Of a stretch of 42,255 nt of DNA, positions 20,982 to 31,386 are shown in pieces. Source of the stretch: Folioceros fuciformis (taxonomy: Eukaryota > Anthocerotophyta > Anthocerotopsida > Anthocerotales); contig JBNGIO010006081.1 of the NCBI GenBank assembly GCA_049999805.1, positions 1-42,255 on the forward strand, written 5' to 3'. Position 1 is the stretch's first letter; each line of letters opens with the position of its first letter. A model generated the notes under the pieces. It was not told the DNA's origin. It ran no database searches and saw only the letters and a list, made by a program, of their open reading frames with translations. The position numbers and the translations under genes are program-made.

Positions 20982-21534
20982 CGCACTCGGCAGTCACAAA
21001 GAGAAGACGTGCTCTTGCTCAAAAATCCGTGTCGCCACGAGAGATCACGCACTGGCACTAGCGCTCCGCTCCGCTGCGGATCTGTTGCACCTCACAAACA
21101 ACCTTTGAGAGCTGAGCCTCTCGAGTCCGGGACCTGGGAAGACTACGTCGGGATCAAGCGCGTTACAGTCCTCGACGCGTTCACGGACCCTGGCCCATGT
21201 CAGTATCTCGTTCCATATCGTGGCTGCTGATTCCTCCGAATGCACAGCAGCGGGGCCCTCACAAATGACGTCACCTCGGCTCCCCGATCCGCGGCGTTCC
21301 CATGCTGCAGTAGTGTTACCACCTTTATCCGGTAATTCTCCATTTCCGAGTAAGTAGCCTACTTCATCAAGCCCAAGGAATTTTGACCGAAGACTCGCTC
21401 AGCTTTTGAGCATCTACATGCGCTGTACAGAATGTGCGGCATCTATCGGCCCGCACATTGAACTGTGTGTACCCGGCGGTGCGGCCAAGCGACCATCGTT
21501 TCTGAGGGCACCCGTCCATACTGGGTGTCAATGT

Positions 21535-21710
21535 TTTCTTAAGAAGCTGGGTTTTCTCTTTGTTCCCACCCATCTTGGGCATCAATACCTTTCTTAAGAG
21601 GCTGGACTCTATTTGCCTCCATCTCCATCCATTTGTTCTTCAATAGCTTTCTTAAGAGGCTGGACTCTATTGGCCTCCATCTCCATCCATTTGTTCTTGT
21701 CCTAGAGTTT
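21535..21710 (+). repeat. Tandem repeat, about three copies of 55-58 bp
   Basis: Two close copies start with TTTCTTAAGAGGCTGGACTC (C of TTTC at 21593 and 21651, period 58) and carry GCCTCCATCTCCATCCATTT; a more divergent copy precedes them (TTTCTTAAGAAGCTGG, near 21536). Confidence 0.8.
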
Positions 21711-21880
21711 CATAATTTGGGACTCATCTTTTCTGAAGGCTTTTGGGACTACATGTGTCCCTACTAAGAAAACAGGATCAGAGACAAAGTGGAGTCAGCC
21801 CTCCACAGAGATTCCTTCATTTCTGAGCCTTGTCTTCATTCTTGCACACGAAGGGAGTGAGAGCTTAGCTTCTAACTTGA

Positions 21881-21936
21881 CTTCAGCATTACACCAGCAA
21901 CATATGGTTCCATATGTTGCTGGTGTAATGCTGAAG
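21881..21936. repeat. Perfect 27-bp inverted repeat with 2-bp spacer
   Basis: Left arm 21881-21907 begins CTTCAGCATTACACCAGCAA and ends CATATGG; right arm 21910-21936 is its exact reverse complement; spacer TT. Symmetry stops at both outer edges. It could form a long hairpin, be a foldback element relic or an assembly/library artefact. Confidence 0.95.
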
Positions 21937-21958
21937 GGAGGTAGGGCATTGACGTACT

Positions 21959-21989
21959 CCGTCTAGTCTAGTCTAGTCTAGTCTAGTCT
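21959..21989 (+). repeat. GTCTA microsatellite
   Basis: Five to six tandem GTCTA units directly after the inverted-repeat region. Confidence 0.9.
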
Positions 21990-23732
21990 CCACCCGTGCT
22001 AGTCACTCTCTTTAGGTGAATCGGGTGTTCCTTCTTTTCTTTAAAGATATGTGGATTTCCTTTCTATCTTCCAATAAAATCTCCATATCTTTTTACTACT
22101 TCATTGATTTAATCATTTCCTTCTGGCTCAACTCTTTTTCTAAATTTCCGTGTCCCGTACAAGCCCCGATGGCCATGTTCCATGTGAAGCACACTCTGGC
22201 AGCCGATAACGCGGTGTCGAAAGCAAGACATGAGGAAACGTGTCCCTTTTTCTTCCGTTACACGCTGTTATGCATGTACATGCATATGTACATAGACGCA
22301 GTAACGACTTCATCTGCACCGCCCCGGAGATTGACGGACGCGACGGATCCAGAACAAAAACGTCCGGCGGCCAGAGGTTGGTAAGGCTTCCTACATGTGT
22401 ACGGAGTGTGAGCTCAGAGTCGGCCTCTCCAAGGGCCATTGCCATCGTGCTTCTTCTTGCGGCAACGTCTCAATACAAGCACACAGCCGTTGAGAAAACA
22501 ATCCTACGAGTGTCCGGCATAGTAGCTGGGGTTAGTAGGGATTCCAGGTAGTTCCGATCCAAGCACAATGAACGCACGAGGATTGGTACCATCTGCTGGC
22601 GGGTCCAGGCAAGCTGCTGCCGTTTGGTTGGCGGTTGTTGAGGTTTTGTGCGTGTATGTGCGCCTGTCCCATCAACAAGTCGATCCCTCCTTCGGTAGCT
22701 CCCTTTGCACATCTGGCTCTGCGAATCGAGAACCATGGATGAGGCGGTCGGTGTTTACCATGGCTTCACACCTGCTGCTTCTTGATCATACGGGAAATGG
22801 TTCTCTGAAGTTCGAAATCACATCGTCCTAGCTACTCACGAGCTGCCTGCAAGCTTAGGGCTATAGCTAAGATGGAGCGGGAGCCTCTCAGATCCCTGAA
22901 AGAAAACTAGCCATAGGCAGGCTGTGCGTCCGGTCGGGATGGAAGCGTTGGTCAGAGGAGGTGCGATTGTAACCACAAGGCTACCTCGTGGTGCCCTCAC
23001 GTCCCTGCACGGGCAAGTGAAAGATACAGGGAAATCGGACGGCCTCTAGATTCAAGGATTATTCGTGCAAGCTTTGCACAGATAGGGCCGGGTAGAAACG
23101 GGGATGGAGCTGGGAAACAGAGGTCGCACATGGCCCGGCCAAGTCCAGATTCTCGCGTCCAATACAAACCTCTCGCCCCTTCTATCATCGGCGTCCAAGA
23201 GTAGTCCCAGCTAAGCCACGAGGTCAAGGCCAGGCCTCTGTGTCCGAAGTGAGGAAGCCCCTGGAGCAGACATGCGTGCCACTAGGATAGTAATAAACAG
23301 AGCAAAGAGCCCCATGCCCTGGTAACCTCGGGGTTATCTAACCGCCAGCCTTGTTAGTTTCATCTTCAAATTGGGGTGTACCGCGTCACATAGCCATGCA
23401 CGTCCTCTTCACAGCCGGTAGGCCGCGTGGGCAGCAAGACAGGAAGAAGCGTGTGCTTTCCGTTACAGGAGTACACGGGCCAATGGTGTCCCTCCACGGT
23501 CACGACCTTACCTGCCCCAATACAAGGATGGGACGGTCCAGGACGAAGACAAAAAAAACGTCTGAGCGGCACGCCAAGCTTCCAAGAAAGGCCAGTGCCC
23601 GTGTTGCGAGCCACGCGAGCAACAAAACCTGAAGCACACTGTTGAGTCTGTTACGCGCTGTTCTTACAAATGTACATGGACTGACTAGAAATACAGAGTG
23701 ATGGTACGCGTGAGACAAGGCTGGCCTGTCAG

Positions 23733-25246
23733 TCATCCTTTGAACTGGTCCTTCATCCTGCGTACTTCCGCCATCACTTCTACAGGGTTGGTGCGACCTG
23801 TGGCCACCTGACACCATGAGGTGGAGAGGTAAGTGCATTAGGTTTGGTCAAGTTGCTTGACACCTGCACATATCAGCTGGTGCATCAACTTCGCAACAGC
23901 TAGTGACTAACCTGGAGAGGCTTCAACTCCACACGCATGAAAGGGTTGATATCAAACTCCTCCCCGATTGTTGAGGGCACTGTGGGGGTGTGGGATTCCT
24001 GTTCTTGGATTGCCCACTTCAGCTTCTCCTTCAGGGCTGCGTTGTCTGGGTCCACTGTCCTGGCAAACTGGAGGTTCTTGAGGGTGTACTGACGAGTTGG
24101 GAGAGAGATGGTGAGAAAGTGGTGCCGCTGTGCCAACTGTAAGTGTGACTACATGAAGGGAAAGGAAGGAGGAACATACCTCATGGCCACAAAAGACACG
24201 AGTTGAGCTCGGCAGGGAGCCGAGCTTCTTCACAAGAGACTCGTACATCTGGCTGGCTGTGCCTTCGAAGAAGCGTCCACACCCGGCAATAAACTACATA
24301 ACGAGGGCACAGCAATATTCCGTCAACTGCTGTGCAACAGATTTATGCCCAAAGGTGTAGCACACCATGGGAGAATAGACCACACCAGGATGACCTACCA
24401 AGGTGTCACCTGTGAACACTGCAGGATCCTGTCCTGATGCAGTGCTCGTCACATAGTAGCTCACATGGCCCTTGGTATGACTGCGCCAAAAGAGAAGCAA
24501 CAGCTTCAGGTGCTAGCCAAGAAATCGTCGGAACAAGAGCTTTCCTTCTCAGGGATATGGATATGGAACCACACCAAGGGGTATGTAGAGCTCTGACTCT
24601 GATGTCCTTACTCACAGGAAACTCATCCCCATGTTGCAATTCATGGGTGCATCCCTCCACTTTGTCCAAAGCTCCCCCATACACCTTCACCCCCGGAATG
24701 AGGCTCTTCAGCTCGTTGTTGCCTCCAGCATGGTCCCTGACCACCACACCCAGCCACGTGAGATTTCTGGAACATCCAGAAACAAACCCACCAACTACAC
24801 ACAACCAGGCTGAGGACTCTAGCCCACCAATGGTGATGGGTCGTGAGCACGCTCCCGATGGATGCACCGTGGCTCTTAGCTGCCTCCACCACCTTCGCCG
24901 GCTGCACGGGATCCACCACCGCCGCCTCCCCAGTTCCAGAATCGATGATCCTGGACCAACCCACATCACGTTACGTCACATCACATCACTGCCCAGCAGC
25001 ATCAGTGTCCAGAGCTGCAGCAGCATCTTACAGGTAAGCGTAATTGTCCTCCAAGCACGGCACCGGAACCACCTTCATGCCGCCCATACTGCCCCGCCTG
25101 CTGGTATTGCCCACCAGGAGCAGGAGGGAGACGAGGAGATAGCCGATCACACTACGCACTGCCGCCGCAGCCGCCGGGGACAGCAGTGCGGCCAGGACAA
25201 GGTCAGACCAGTGGCAGAGCCTGGGCCAGAGCTGAGGGGACGCCAT
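23733..25246 (-). CDS. GLX2: Hydroxyacylglutathione hydrolase (glyoxalase II)
   Basis: Seven exons: 25246-25032, 24950-24828, 24736-24575, 24480-24399, 24293-24180, 24088-23912, 23807-23733; all GT-AG, phases match, 315 aa. Metallo-beta-lactamase fold with THHHWDHAGG (H110, H112, D114, H115), TPCHTKGH (H168), [20 protein letters not shown] (D192) and VFCGHEYTLKN (H231), so both metal sites are complete. The C-terminal '[20 protein letters not shown]' and '[16 protein letters not shown]' are typical of glutathione-binding helices. It hydrolyses S-D-lactoylglutathione in methylglyoxal detoxification. Ahead of [16 protein letters not shown], the usual cytosolic start, are 56 extra residues with a long hydrophobic run ([14 protein letters not shown]); use of the downstream ATG would give a cytosolic form. 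Divergent from the JmjC gene. Confidence 0.95.
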
Positions 25247-26058
25247 GGGCGCCCATCGTCGCTCCGGATTCCAGCAGGCTCACCGCCAATCCAACCAGGG
25301 GGCGATCGGGGAGAGCTACAGGCGTCGCAGCAAGGCCCCGGGAGCCTCGAGCATCAAGGGTTTGTCAGGGTTTTGACCCGCACATGACCCACATGCATGA
25401 TTTGCATGCCTGCCGTCTTCTCGCTCTAGAGCGTCGCGGGCATTGCATTCAAACTTGCTGCCGGTGAAGTTCCAGACAGGCCTATGATTCTTTTTCTCCC
25501 CTTTCCCATTTCGCCAGCCAGCCAACCAGCCAGCCAGTCAGTCAGCTTAGATCTGCCAGTGTCCCCCTTTCCTACATGCCGGCGCCTAAGTCTGGGAGCG
25601 CAGCCCCATGGAGGAGTATGTTGCTCCGAGCCCCTAGGTCCCCCCCATGCATCGTCGCCCCAGCTGCAGCCACCTGGGGTTTGTTTTTGCACATGCCTAT
25701 GCCTCTGCCTCTGCCTGCCGGTTGCGCAGGAGATGTGAACTGGTGAGCACTGCAATCGCTTTGTGGTTTGCGTGTAGTGCTTTGTGGCTGCTACATTCCA
25801 TTTTCGCCAGGGCTGTGGTTACAAATTCACCATCGCTGCCCAATTAAGCTGGTGGCTGGGCTGGCCTGTCCGTCCGCCTTCCATACTCTTTCTGTCTTCT
25901 GTCTGCTTATGTGTGCGTTTGTAATTGTAGATATAGCTCTTGTATGGCTCCCGGCGTCGGTCTCTGGGTCTCTATATATGTCTGTTCTATGCTGACTGTC
26001 TGAGAACTAGTCTGCTTTCTGTCAGCACGACGACGCTCTGTGAAGTGAAGCTGTCCGA
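25247..26058. promoter_or_regulatory. Shared upstream region of GLX2 and JmjC gene, with TATA-like box
   Basis: 812 bp between divergent starts. TCTATATATG at 25971-25980 is a candidate TATA box about 80 bp before the JmjC ATG at 26059. Short CAGCCAGCCAGTCAGTCAGC-type tetranucleotide repeats lie near 25514-25545 and CTCTGCCTCTGCC repeats near 25701-25715. Confidence 0.45.
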
Positions 26059-29000
26059 ATGCTAAATCCAATGGCTAGTACGGATGGTTTCATGAGGGAC
26101 GGGCCTGCCGTCGGGGAACATAAGGTGTACAGGTCTAAGAGGAAGTGGGAGCGGAGCACTGGCGGGGCTGGTCTGGACAGGTCAGGGGATACTGAAATTA
26201 GGCTCAAGGATCTCAAGGACATCAAGCCTGAGCAAGGGAGATTGGACAGTCTGGCGGCTCTGGCCAGGGAGCGGGGCTCAGATTCCCCCAGCGAGGAGCA
26301 GCAGCAGCAACAGCACAAGGCTCCTGTGATGGAGCAGGACAAGGCTCCCAGGTTCAAGCACTCTCGGAAGCCCAAAAAGTCCCGTGGCGCAGCGGCCGGA
26401 TCAACCAGTCGGGTTGTAGGGGAGGTGAAGCCGGCTCCTCCTCCTCCTCCTCCTCCTCCTCCTCCTAAACCGGAGGTTGTGAAGGAGGAGGAGGTTGAAT
26501 CAGAGGAGCAAGAGGTGGAGCCTGAGCCGGACCCGGCGTCGGACACTGTGAGTGAAGATGAGAAGCCTCGGCGGAAGCGCCAACGCCGTGCACGCAAGCA
26601 GGTGAAGGGCAAGGCAGGAGTATCGGAGAAGGGGAAGGTTGCTTCTAAGGGCAGAGGGAAGGCCAGAAAGGGGGGTGGCGATGAGGAGGAAGCGGAGGTT
26701 GAGGACGAAAATAGGTGTAAGAGATCTGATGGGAAGTCCTGGAGGTGCAGCAAACCGCTGTACAAAGAAGGGTGGTGCCAGTACCATTACGAATACTACG
26801 AGTGTAAGAAGTCCAAGTCGGCCCCGCCCGCTAGGGGAAAGAGACAGCCCAAGAAGGTTACTACTGCTCGGAGGGGCAAAGGTGCGCAGAATGAGGCAGC
26901 TGGGAGCAAGGATAGTGCTGATGAATCTCAGCAGGAGCAAGAGGAGGAGGAGTTCGTCGCCCAACATGAGGTAAAGTCGGTGAGACGAGGTGTGAAGAGG
27001 AAGGAAAGGGTTGATGAAGATGAGCAGCAGGAGGGTGAGGGCCGTGCAGAGGCTGTGGCAGAATCGGAGCCGAAGAAGGCAAGAAGGGGACAGAAGAAGG
27101 GTATAATGGATGAAGATCAGCAGCAGGAGGATGAGAGTCGTGTGCAGGTTGTGTTAGAAAGGGAAGGCAAGAAGGTGAAGAGAGGTCAGATGAAGAAGAA
27201 TATTGTGGACGAAGCTCGGCAGGAGGAGGATGAGAGCCGTGTGAGGGCTGTGGCAGAACCGGAGGTGAAGCCTGTTGTGGATGCAGAATTGAAGCTTGTG
27301 GTCAAAAGAGGTCAGAAGACGAGGGAGAGTCTGGACGAAGGTCAGGAGCAAGTTGAAGATCGTGAGCTGGCTGTTGCAAGACCGGAGGTGAAGAAGGCCA
27401 GAGGAGGTCTGAAGAGGAAGGCCTTGTCGGAAGGTGAAGCATCCAAACCGTCGCCCTATTTGCTGAGTGACCATCGCGAAGGTAAGCGTTTGAAGTCTCT
27501 GAAGGATACACAGCCTGCCAAATCTGAGGCGCAGGAACTGGCAGAGGAAAACACGAGTGCAGAGACTGATGATGTCGAGGAGCATGTTAGAGATTCGTTG
27601 CAGAAGTCTCATCCCAGGAGGTGTCACCAATGCTGGAGGTTGGGGAACGTAGCATCATGTGGAGCCTGTAGGGATACGCAGCGCCGCTATTGTGACCATT
27701 GTATAGCCAAGTGGTACCCACACCTAACGATGGAAGATGTGGCAGAGAGGTGTCCCTACTGTTCTGGCTACTGTAACTGTAAGACATGTCTACGGAGGGC
27801 ACGGCCAACAGCGGAGGTGGATAGTGCAGGGAAGTCTGAGCACCTGCTCTACCTCCTGCGTAAAGTTCTGCCGTCTTTGTGTCAAATGAATGAGGAGCAG
27901 GCTGACGAGCTGAAGTTTGAGAGGGAGTTGCGGGGAGATCCAGATTATCAAGTGGAGAAAACTCATATATCAATCAGGGAGAGGATGTATTGTGACAATT
28001 GCAACACTTCAATAGTTGATTATTACAGGACCTGTACAGAGTGTCAGTATGAGCTGTGCCTTGATTGCTGTAAAGAGACCCGGTTGGGAAGCATGCATCC
28101 AGCCCTCCTTAACTCCAAGGGATTGTCTGAACAAGATGGAGGCCACTCAGAGCGATTGGCTGAAATGCTAGCAGAGGAAAGGGAGAGGAGGGGGCCCGTC
28201 GTTCTTGAAGCTGATGCCATTGGAGGGGTAGGTCACGTTGTGTTATCCTCAGCTGTTATGGAGGTGGCAGAACATCATGTATCACCTTCAAGTGCTGTGG
28301 AGGAGATAGGTCAAGTTGCAACACCTTCATGTCCTGTTAAGGAGGTCAACCAGGTTGCATCACCTTCAAGTGCTGTGAAGGAGGTCAACCAGGTTGCATC
28401 ACCGTCAGGTGCTGTGAAGGAGGTCAACCAGGTTGCATCGCCTTCAGGTGCTGTCGGGGTCGTAGGTCTGAACTCATCACGTTCACGTGTTGTTGGGATC
28501 TTATGTAACGTTTTATCAACTTCAGATGTTGTGAAGGAGGTAGCTCATGTAGTATCAGACTCGGGTGCGTTGAAGGAGGTCTGCTGCGTATCACCTTCAG
28601 GTGCCGTGGAAGGGGTGGATCGTCTTGAATCACCATCAGGTGCTGCAGAGAAGGCGGGTCACTTAGCAACATCTTCAGGTGCTGCTGAGGAGGTGGGTAA
28701 CGTTGTAGCACCATCAAGTGCTGCTGAGGAGGTAGATCACGATGCAACACCTTCAGGACCTGTGGAGGAGCCAAATTATGTTGCATCGCGTTCATGTGCT
28801 GTGGAGGAGGGTGGCCACGTTGTATTACCTCCAGCTGCTGTGGAGATGGTAGGTTACGTTATGGAGGAGGGCAAGCCTTCTGGAGGTGCTGTGGAGAAGG
28901 TAGTTGACGCTGTTGACGTTTTTACTGTCAAAGTGGATGCTAGCTGCTCAAAAGCTGTGGGAACAGATGGTGAGCTGGAAGAGGACGCCAAGATGTCATC

Positions 29001-31386
29001 TCTGGGGAGCAGGGAAGGTGCAAGCTTGTCAGCAGCTTTTGAGGATGAGGCTACTGTACCTTCTGCTATGGATGAGGATGCTGGTCTTTCAGTGTCCGCT
29101 GAGGGAGATGGTAAGGGCTCTTCAGCTACAGCTCACAAAGATGCTGGCCCAGCGAATACAAAGACTGGAGATGAGAATGGTCCCTCCGCTATGGATGACG
29201 GAAATGCCGGGATACCAACCCTGGCAAATTCTTTAGTGCAAGATGAAGGGAAGGCTCAAGCCTCCTCTGCACCAGGTGAAGGGGATGAGGGCCTGCTATT
29301 GGTTAATGACGGATGTAATGTCCCTCCATCAGTGACTGAGCAGGAGACTAAACATCAGAGTGGCCCTTCAGCAATTGAGGGAGGAAGCGTCTGTGATCCA
29401 AACCCAGACCATCCAGAGGCTTCAGTGCAAGGTCAGGAAAAGGGCCTCCTGTTCCCTCATGATGAGGGTGATGTGCATCCCTCTGTGACCGAGAAGGTGG
29501 ATGCTAGCCGCTCTGGAGATTTGGGAGAACAAGATGTTGGTGCCTCAGTTGTGGCTGGGGGTGAGGTCAGCAGCCCTTCAGGTTTGGCTAAAGGGGATCC
29601 TGGTCCTTCAGCACCTGCTGACTGCTCTTCTGGTGACACCGGCAAGGATAAAGGAAGGATTGACCGTGGTTTAGTTGCTGATGAAGGAGAACGAGGCATT
29701 GATGGCGTGGATGTGGGCCCTCTGCCAGCTGGAGATGAGGAAGATGTTCCGCAAGGAGTAGGCAGCAATGAAGAGTCAAATGACAGAGTCACTCAATCTC
29801 AAGAAAGTCCACTGAAAGGTGGCAGGGATGGGACGAATGTATGCCTTCGCAAGAATTGTCGTGGATGTGGCAAACACAATCTATCCTTAAGATCACTTCA
29901 AGGTGGGAACGCAGTCAGTGAACTTTGGGCAAAGGTCGATAGTATCCTTTCCTTGTCATCTGTCAGTCTTGGAGAGGATAAGCCAGGATGCCAGTATTGT
30001 GACCAGAGCAGTGCATCAACGTCCAAGCAGTTGCGTGTGGCTGCTGATAGGTCCACAGGAGATGACAACTGTTTGTTCACGGCCAGTGTGGACAGTCTAA
30101 ATGATGAGAGCTTGCTTCACTTCCAACAACATTGGCGTCAAGGTCAGCCAGTGATTGTGACACGGGTCAATGAACTTGGCACTGGCCTCAGTTGGGAACC
30201 TATGGTGATGTGGCGTGCTGTTCGCGAAAAGAGCAAAAAAACGAAGCATGATGACACGCTCTCGGTGAAGGCTATCAACTGTAAGTCTGGTTGTGAGGTT
30301 GAGATTATGATTAAAAAATTCTTTCTCGAATATGAGAAACACAGGGCGTTTCTCGATGGTAACCCTCCTGATATGTACAAGTTAAAAGACTGGCCTCCTG
30401 CAACCTCTTTCAATGAACGTCTTCCTCGCCACCATGCAGAGTTTCTTCTATGTCTGCCATTCAAGCAATATACTCATCCAGAGTTGGGAATCTTGAATCT
30501 GGCTAGCAAAATGCCTGAAGGTGCTTTGAAACCTGATTTAGGTCCCAAGACATACATTGCGTATGGAATCCGTGAGGAGATGGGTCATGGAGATTCAGTC
30601 ACTAAACTTCACTGTGATATGTCAGACGCAGTCAATGTGCTTATGCACTCTCAAGGCACTGAGTCACAGATTTCAGGAAAGTTGCAGTGCACGGGCAAGG
30701 AGGTCTTACCGTCAGGAGGTGCTCTCTGGGATATTTTCCGACGAGAGGATGTACCGAAATTGAAGGACTATATTAAGGCACATTGGGCAGAATTTTCCGA
30801 CGAGAAATGGGATGATGGGATATCACACCCGGTCCATGATCAGATGGTCTATCTCAGCAATGAACACAAATCGAGACTGAAGTCTGAAATGGACATCGAA
30901 GCTTGGACCTTTGAACAGCGCGTTGGAGAGGCTGTATTTATACCTGCAGGCTGTCCTCATCAGGTTCGCAACCTCCAGTCATGCATAAAGGTAGCCATGG
31001 ACTTTGTATCACCAGAGAATGTGGATCACTGTGTTCAGCTTACGAAGGAGTTCAGACTGCTCCCCAACTACCATCCTGCCAAGGAGGACAAGCTTGAGAT
31101 TAAGAAGATGGTGTTCCATGCTGCAAAGATGGCCGTGGAATACTTGGAACTAGACAGTCTGAGTGCAGGGGCTCAAGCGGATGTGGAGGAGCAAGTGCAG
31201 AAGCCTTCAAAGGCTTCGAAGTCGCCTTCCAAACCGAAGAAGGGGAAAGGTTTTAAGAGGAAAACGAAGTTTTCCAGGAAGAAAACGGAAGTCTCCCCAC
31301 AATCGTCCAAGAAAAGAGGAGCTTCCGAAAGCAAAGTCGATGAATCCCCTCAGTCTTCTGAGGAAAGGCCACGTTCTTCTGAGTAA
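26059..31386 (+). CDS. WRC-RING-JmjC histone H3K9 demethylase-like protein (KDM3/JMJ25 class)
   Basis: One uninterrupted 1775-codon frame; no intron needed. Domains: acidic/basic N-terminus with a run of 11 prolines near residue 130; WRC zinc motif about 218-255 (NRCKRSDGKSWRCSKPLYKE, then C-x-x-H); a repetitive charged region 305-462; RING-like Cys cluster from C522 (CHQCWRLGNVASCGACRDTQ ... CPYCSGYCNC); a second Cys cluster (YCDNCNTSIVDYYRTCTECQ); a 16-copy 13-aa repeat 729-935; an acidic Ser-rich linker; a third Cys motif (NCRGCGKH); and a JmjC domain with Fe(II) ligands H1518 and D1520 (KLHCDMSDAVNVLMHS) and distal H1634 (FIPAGCPHQVRNL). The tail (Lys/Ser rich) is likely nuclear. Plant homologues (IBM1/JMJ25 class) remove H3K9 methylation; the intact ligands suggest activity. 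Plant relatives usually have introns and are roughly 900-1000 aa, so this is long. Confidence 0.93.
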   Translation: MLNPMASTDGFMRDGPAVGEHKVYRSKRKWERSTGGAGLDRSGDTEIRLKDLKDIKPEQGRLDSLAALARERGSDSPSEEQQQQQHKAPVMEQDKAPRFKHSRKPKKSRGAAAGSTSRVVGEVKPAPPPPPPPPPPKPEVVKEEEVESEEQEVEPEPDPASDTVSEDEKPRRKRQRRARKQVKGKAGVSEKGKVASKGRGKARKGGGDEEEAEVEDENRCKRSDGKSWRCSKPLYKEGWCQYHYEYYECKKSKSAPPARGKRQPKKVTTARRGKGAQNEAAGSKDSADESQQEQEEEEFVAQHEVKSVRRGVKRKERVDEDEQQEGEGRAEAVAESEPKKARRGQKKGIMDEDQQQEDESRVQVVLEREGKKVKRGQMKKNIVDEARQEEDESRVRAVAEPEVKPVVDAELKLVVKRGQKTRESLDEGQEQVEDRELAVARPEVKKARGGLKRKALSEGEASKPSPYLLSDHREGKRLKSLKDTQPAKSEAQELAEENTSAETDDVEEHVRDSLQKSHPRRCHQCWRLGNVASCGACRDTQRRYCDHCIAKWYPHLTMEDVAERCPYCSGYCNCKTCLRRARPTAEVDSAGKSEHLLYLLRKVLPSLCQMNEEQADELKFERELRGDPDYQVEKTHISIRERMYCDNCNTSIVDYYRTCTECQYELCLDCCKETRLGSMHPALLNSKGLSEQDGGHSERLAEMLAEERERRGPVVLEADAIGGVGHVVLSSAVMEVAEHHVSPSSAVEEIGQVATPSCPVKEVNQVASPSSAVKEVNQVASPSGAVKEVNQVASPSGAVGVVGLNSSRSRVVGILCNVLSTSDVVKEVAHVVSDSGALKEVCCVSPSGAVEGVDRLESPSGAAEKAGHLATSSGAAEEVGNVVAPSSAAEEVDHDATPSGPVEEPNYVASRSCAVEEGGHVVLPPAAVEMVGYVMEEGKPSGGAVEKVVDAVDVFTVKVDASCSKAVGTDGELEEDAKMSSLGSREGASLSAAFEDEATVPSAMDEDAGLSVSAEGDGKGSSATAHKDAGPANTKTGDENGPSAMDDGNAGIPTLANSLVQDEGKAQASSAPGEGDEGLLLVNDGCNVPPSVTEQETKHQSGPSAIEGGSVCDPNPDHPEASVQGQEKGLLFPHDEGDVHPSVTEKVDASRSGDLGEQDVGASVVAGGEVSSPSGLAKGDPGPSAPADCSSGDTGKDKGRIDRGLVADEGERGIDGVDVGPLPAGDEEDVPQGVGSNEESNDRVTQSQESPLKGGRDGTNVCLRKNCRGCGKHNLSLRSLQGGNAVSELWAKVDSILSLSSVSLGEDKPGCQYCDQSSASTSKQLRVAADRSTGDDNCLFTASVDSLNDESLLHFQQHWRQGQPVIVTRVNELGTGLSWEPMVMWRAVREKSKKTKHDDTLSVKAINCKSGCEVEIMIKKFFLEYEKHRAFLDGNPPDMYKLKDWPPATSFNERLPRHHAEFLLCLPFKQYTHPELGILNLASKMPEGALKPDLGPKTYIAYGIREEMGHGDSVTKLHCDMSDAVNVLMHSQGTESQISGKLQCTGKEVLPSGGALWDIFRREDVPKLKDYIKAHWAEFSDEKWDDGISHPVHDQMVYLSNEHKSRLKSEMDIEAWTFEQRVGEAVFIPAGCPHQVRNLQSCIKVAMDFVSPENVDHCVQLTKEFRLLPNYHPAKEDKLEIKKMVFHAAKMAVEYLELDSLSAGAQADVEEQVQKPSKASKSPSKPKKGKGFKRKTKFSRKKTEVSPQSSKKRGASESKVDESPQSSEERPRSSE
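26971..27440 (+). repeat. About five degenerate ~30-aa charged repeats in the JmjC gene
   Basis: Residues 305-462 repeat a pattern of basic KKARRGQKKG followed by acidic DEDQQQEDESRVQVV and a linker such as AVAEPEVK. Units vary in length (about 29-40 aa). Confidence 0.75.
28243..28863 (+). repeat. Sixteen tandem 39-bp (13-aa) repeats in the JmjC gene
   Basis: Residues 729-935 split into 16 units with consensus SPSGAVEEVxxVA; fifteen are exactly 13 aa and one is 12. Three central units (SPSSAVKEVNQVA type) are almost identical at DNA level, the outer ones more diverged. Confidence 0.92.

Larger units (their letters stand above)
20982..23732. other. Gene-poor intergenic region, 2.75 kb
   Basis: Upstream of the glycine-rich protein gene and downstream of glyoxalase II. 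Contains a three-copy 55-58 bp tandem repeat, a perfect 27-bp inverted repeat, a GTCTA microsatellite and an AT-rich patch near 22020-22150. Open frames here (for example 22016-22384, 23351-23632) resemble no family I know and lack splice-linked extensions. I see no RNA gene. Confidence 0.6.

Noticed and set aside
22016-23632. Several 60-120 codon frames in the 20982-23732 spacer
   Set aside because: No conserved motif, low-complexity or repeat overlap, no plausible splice partners.
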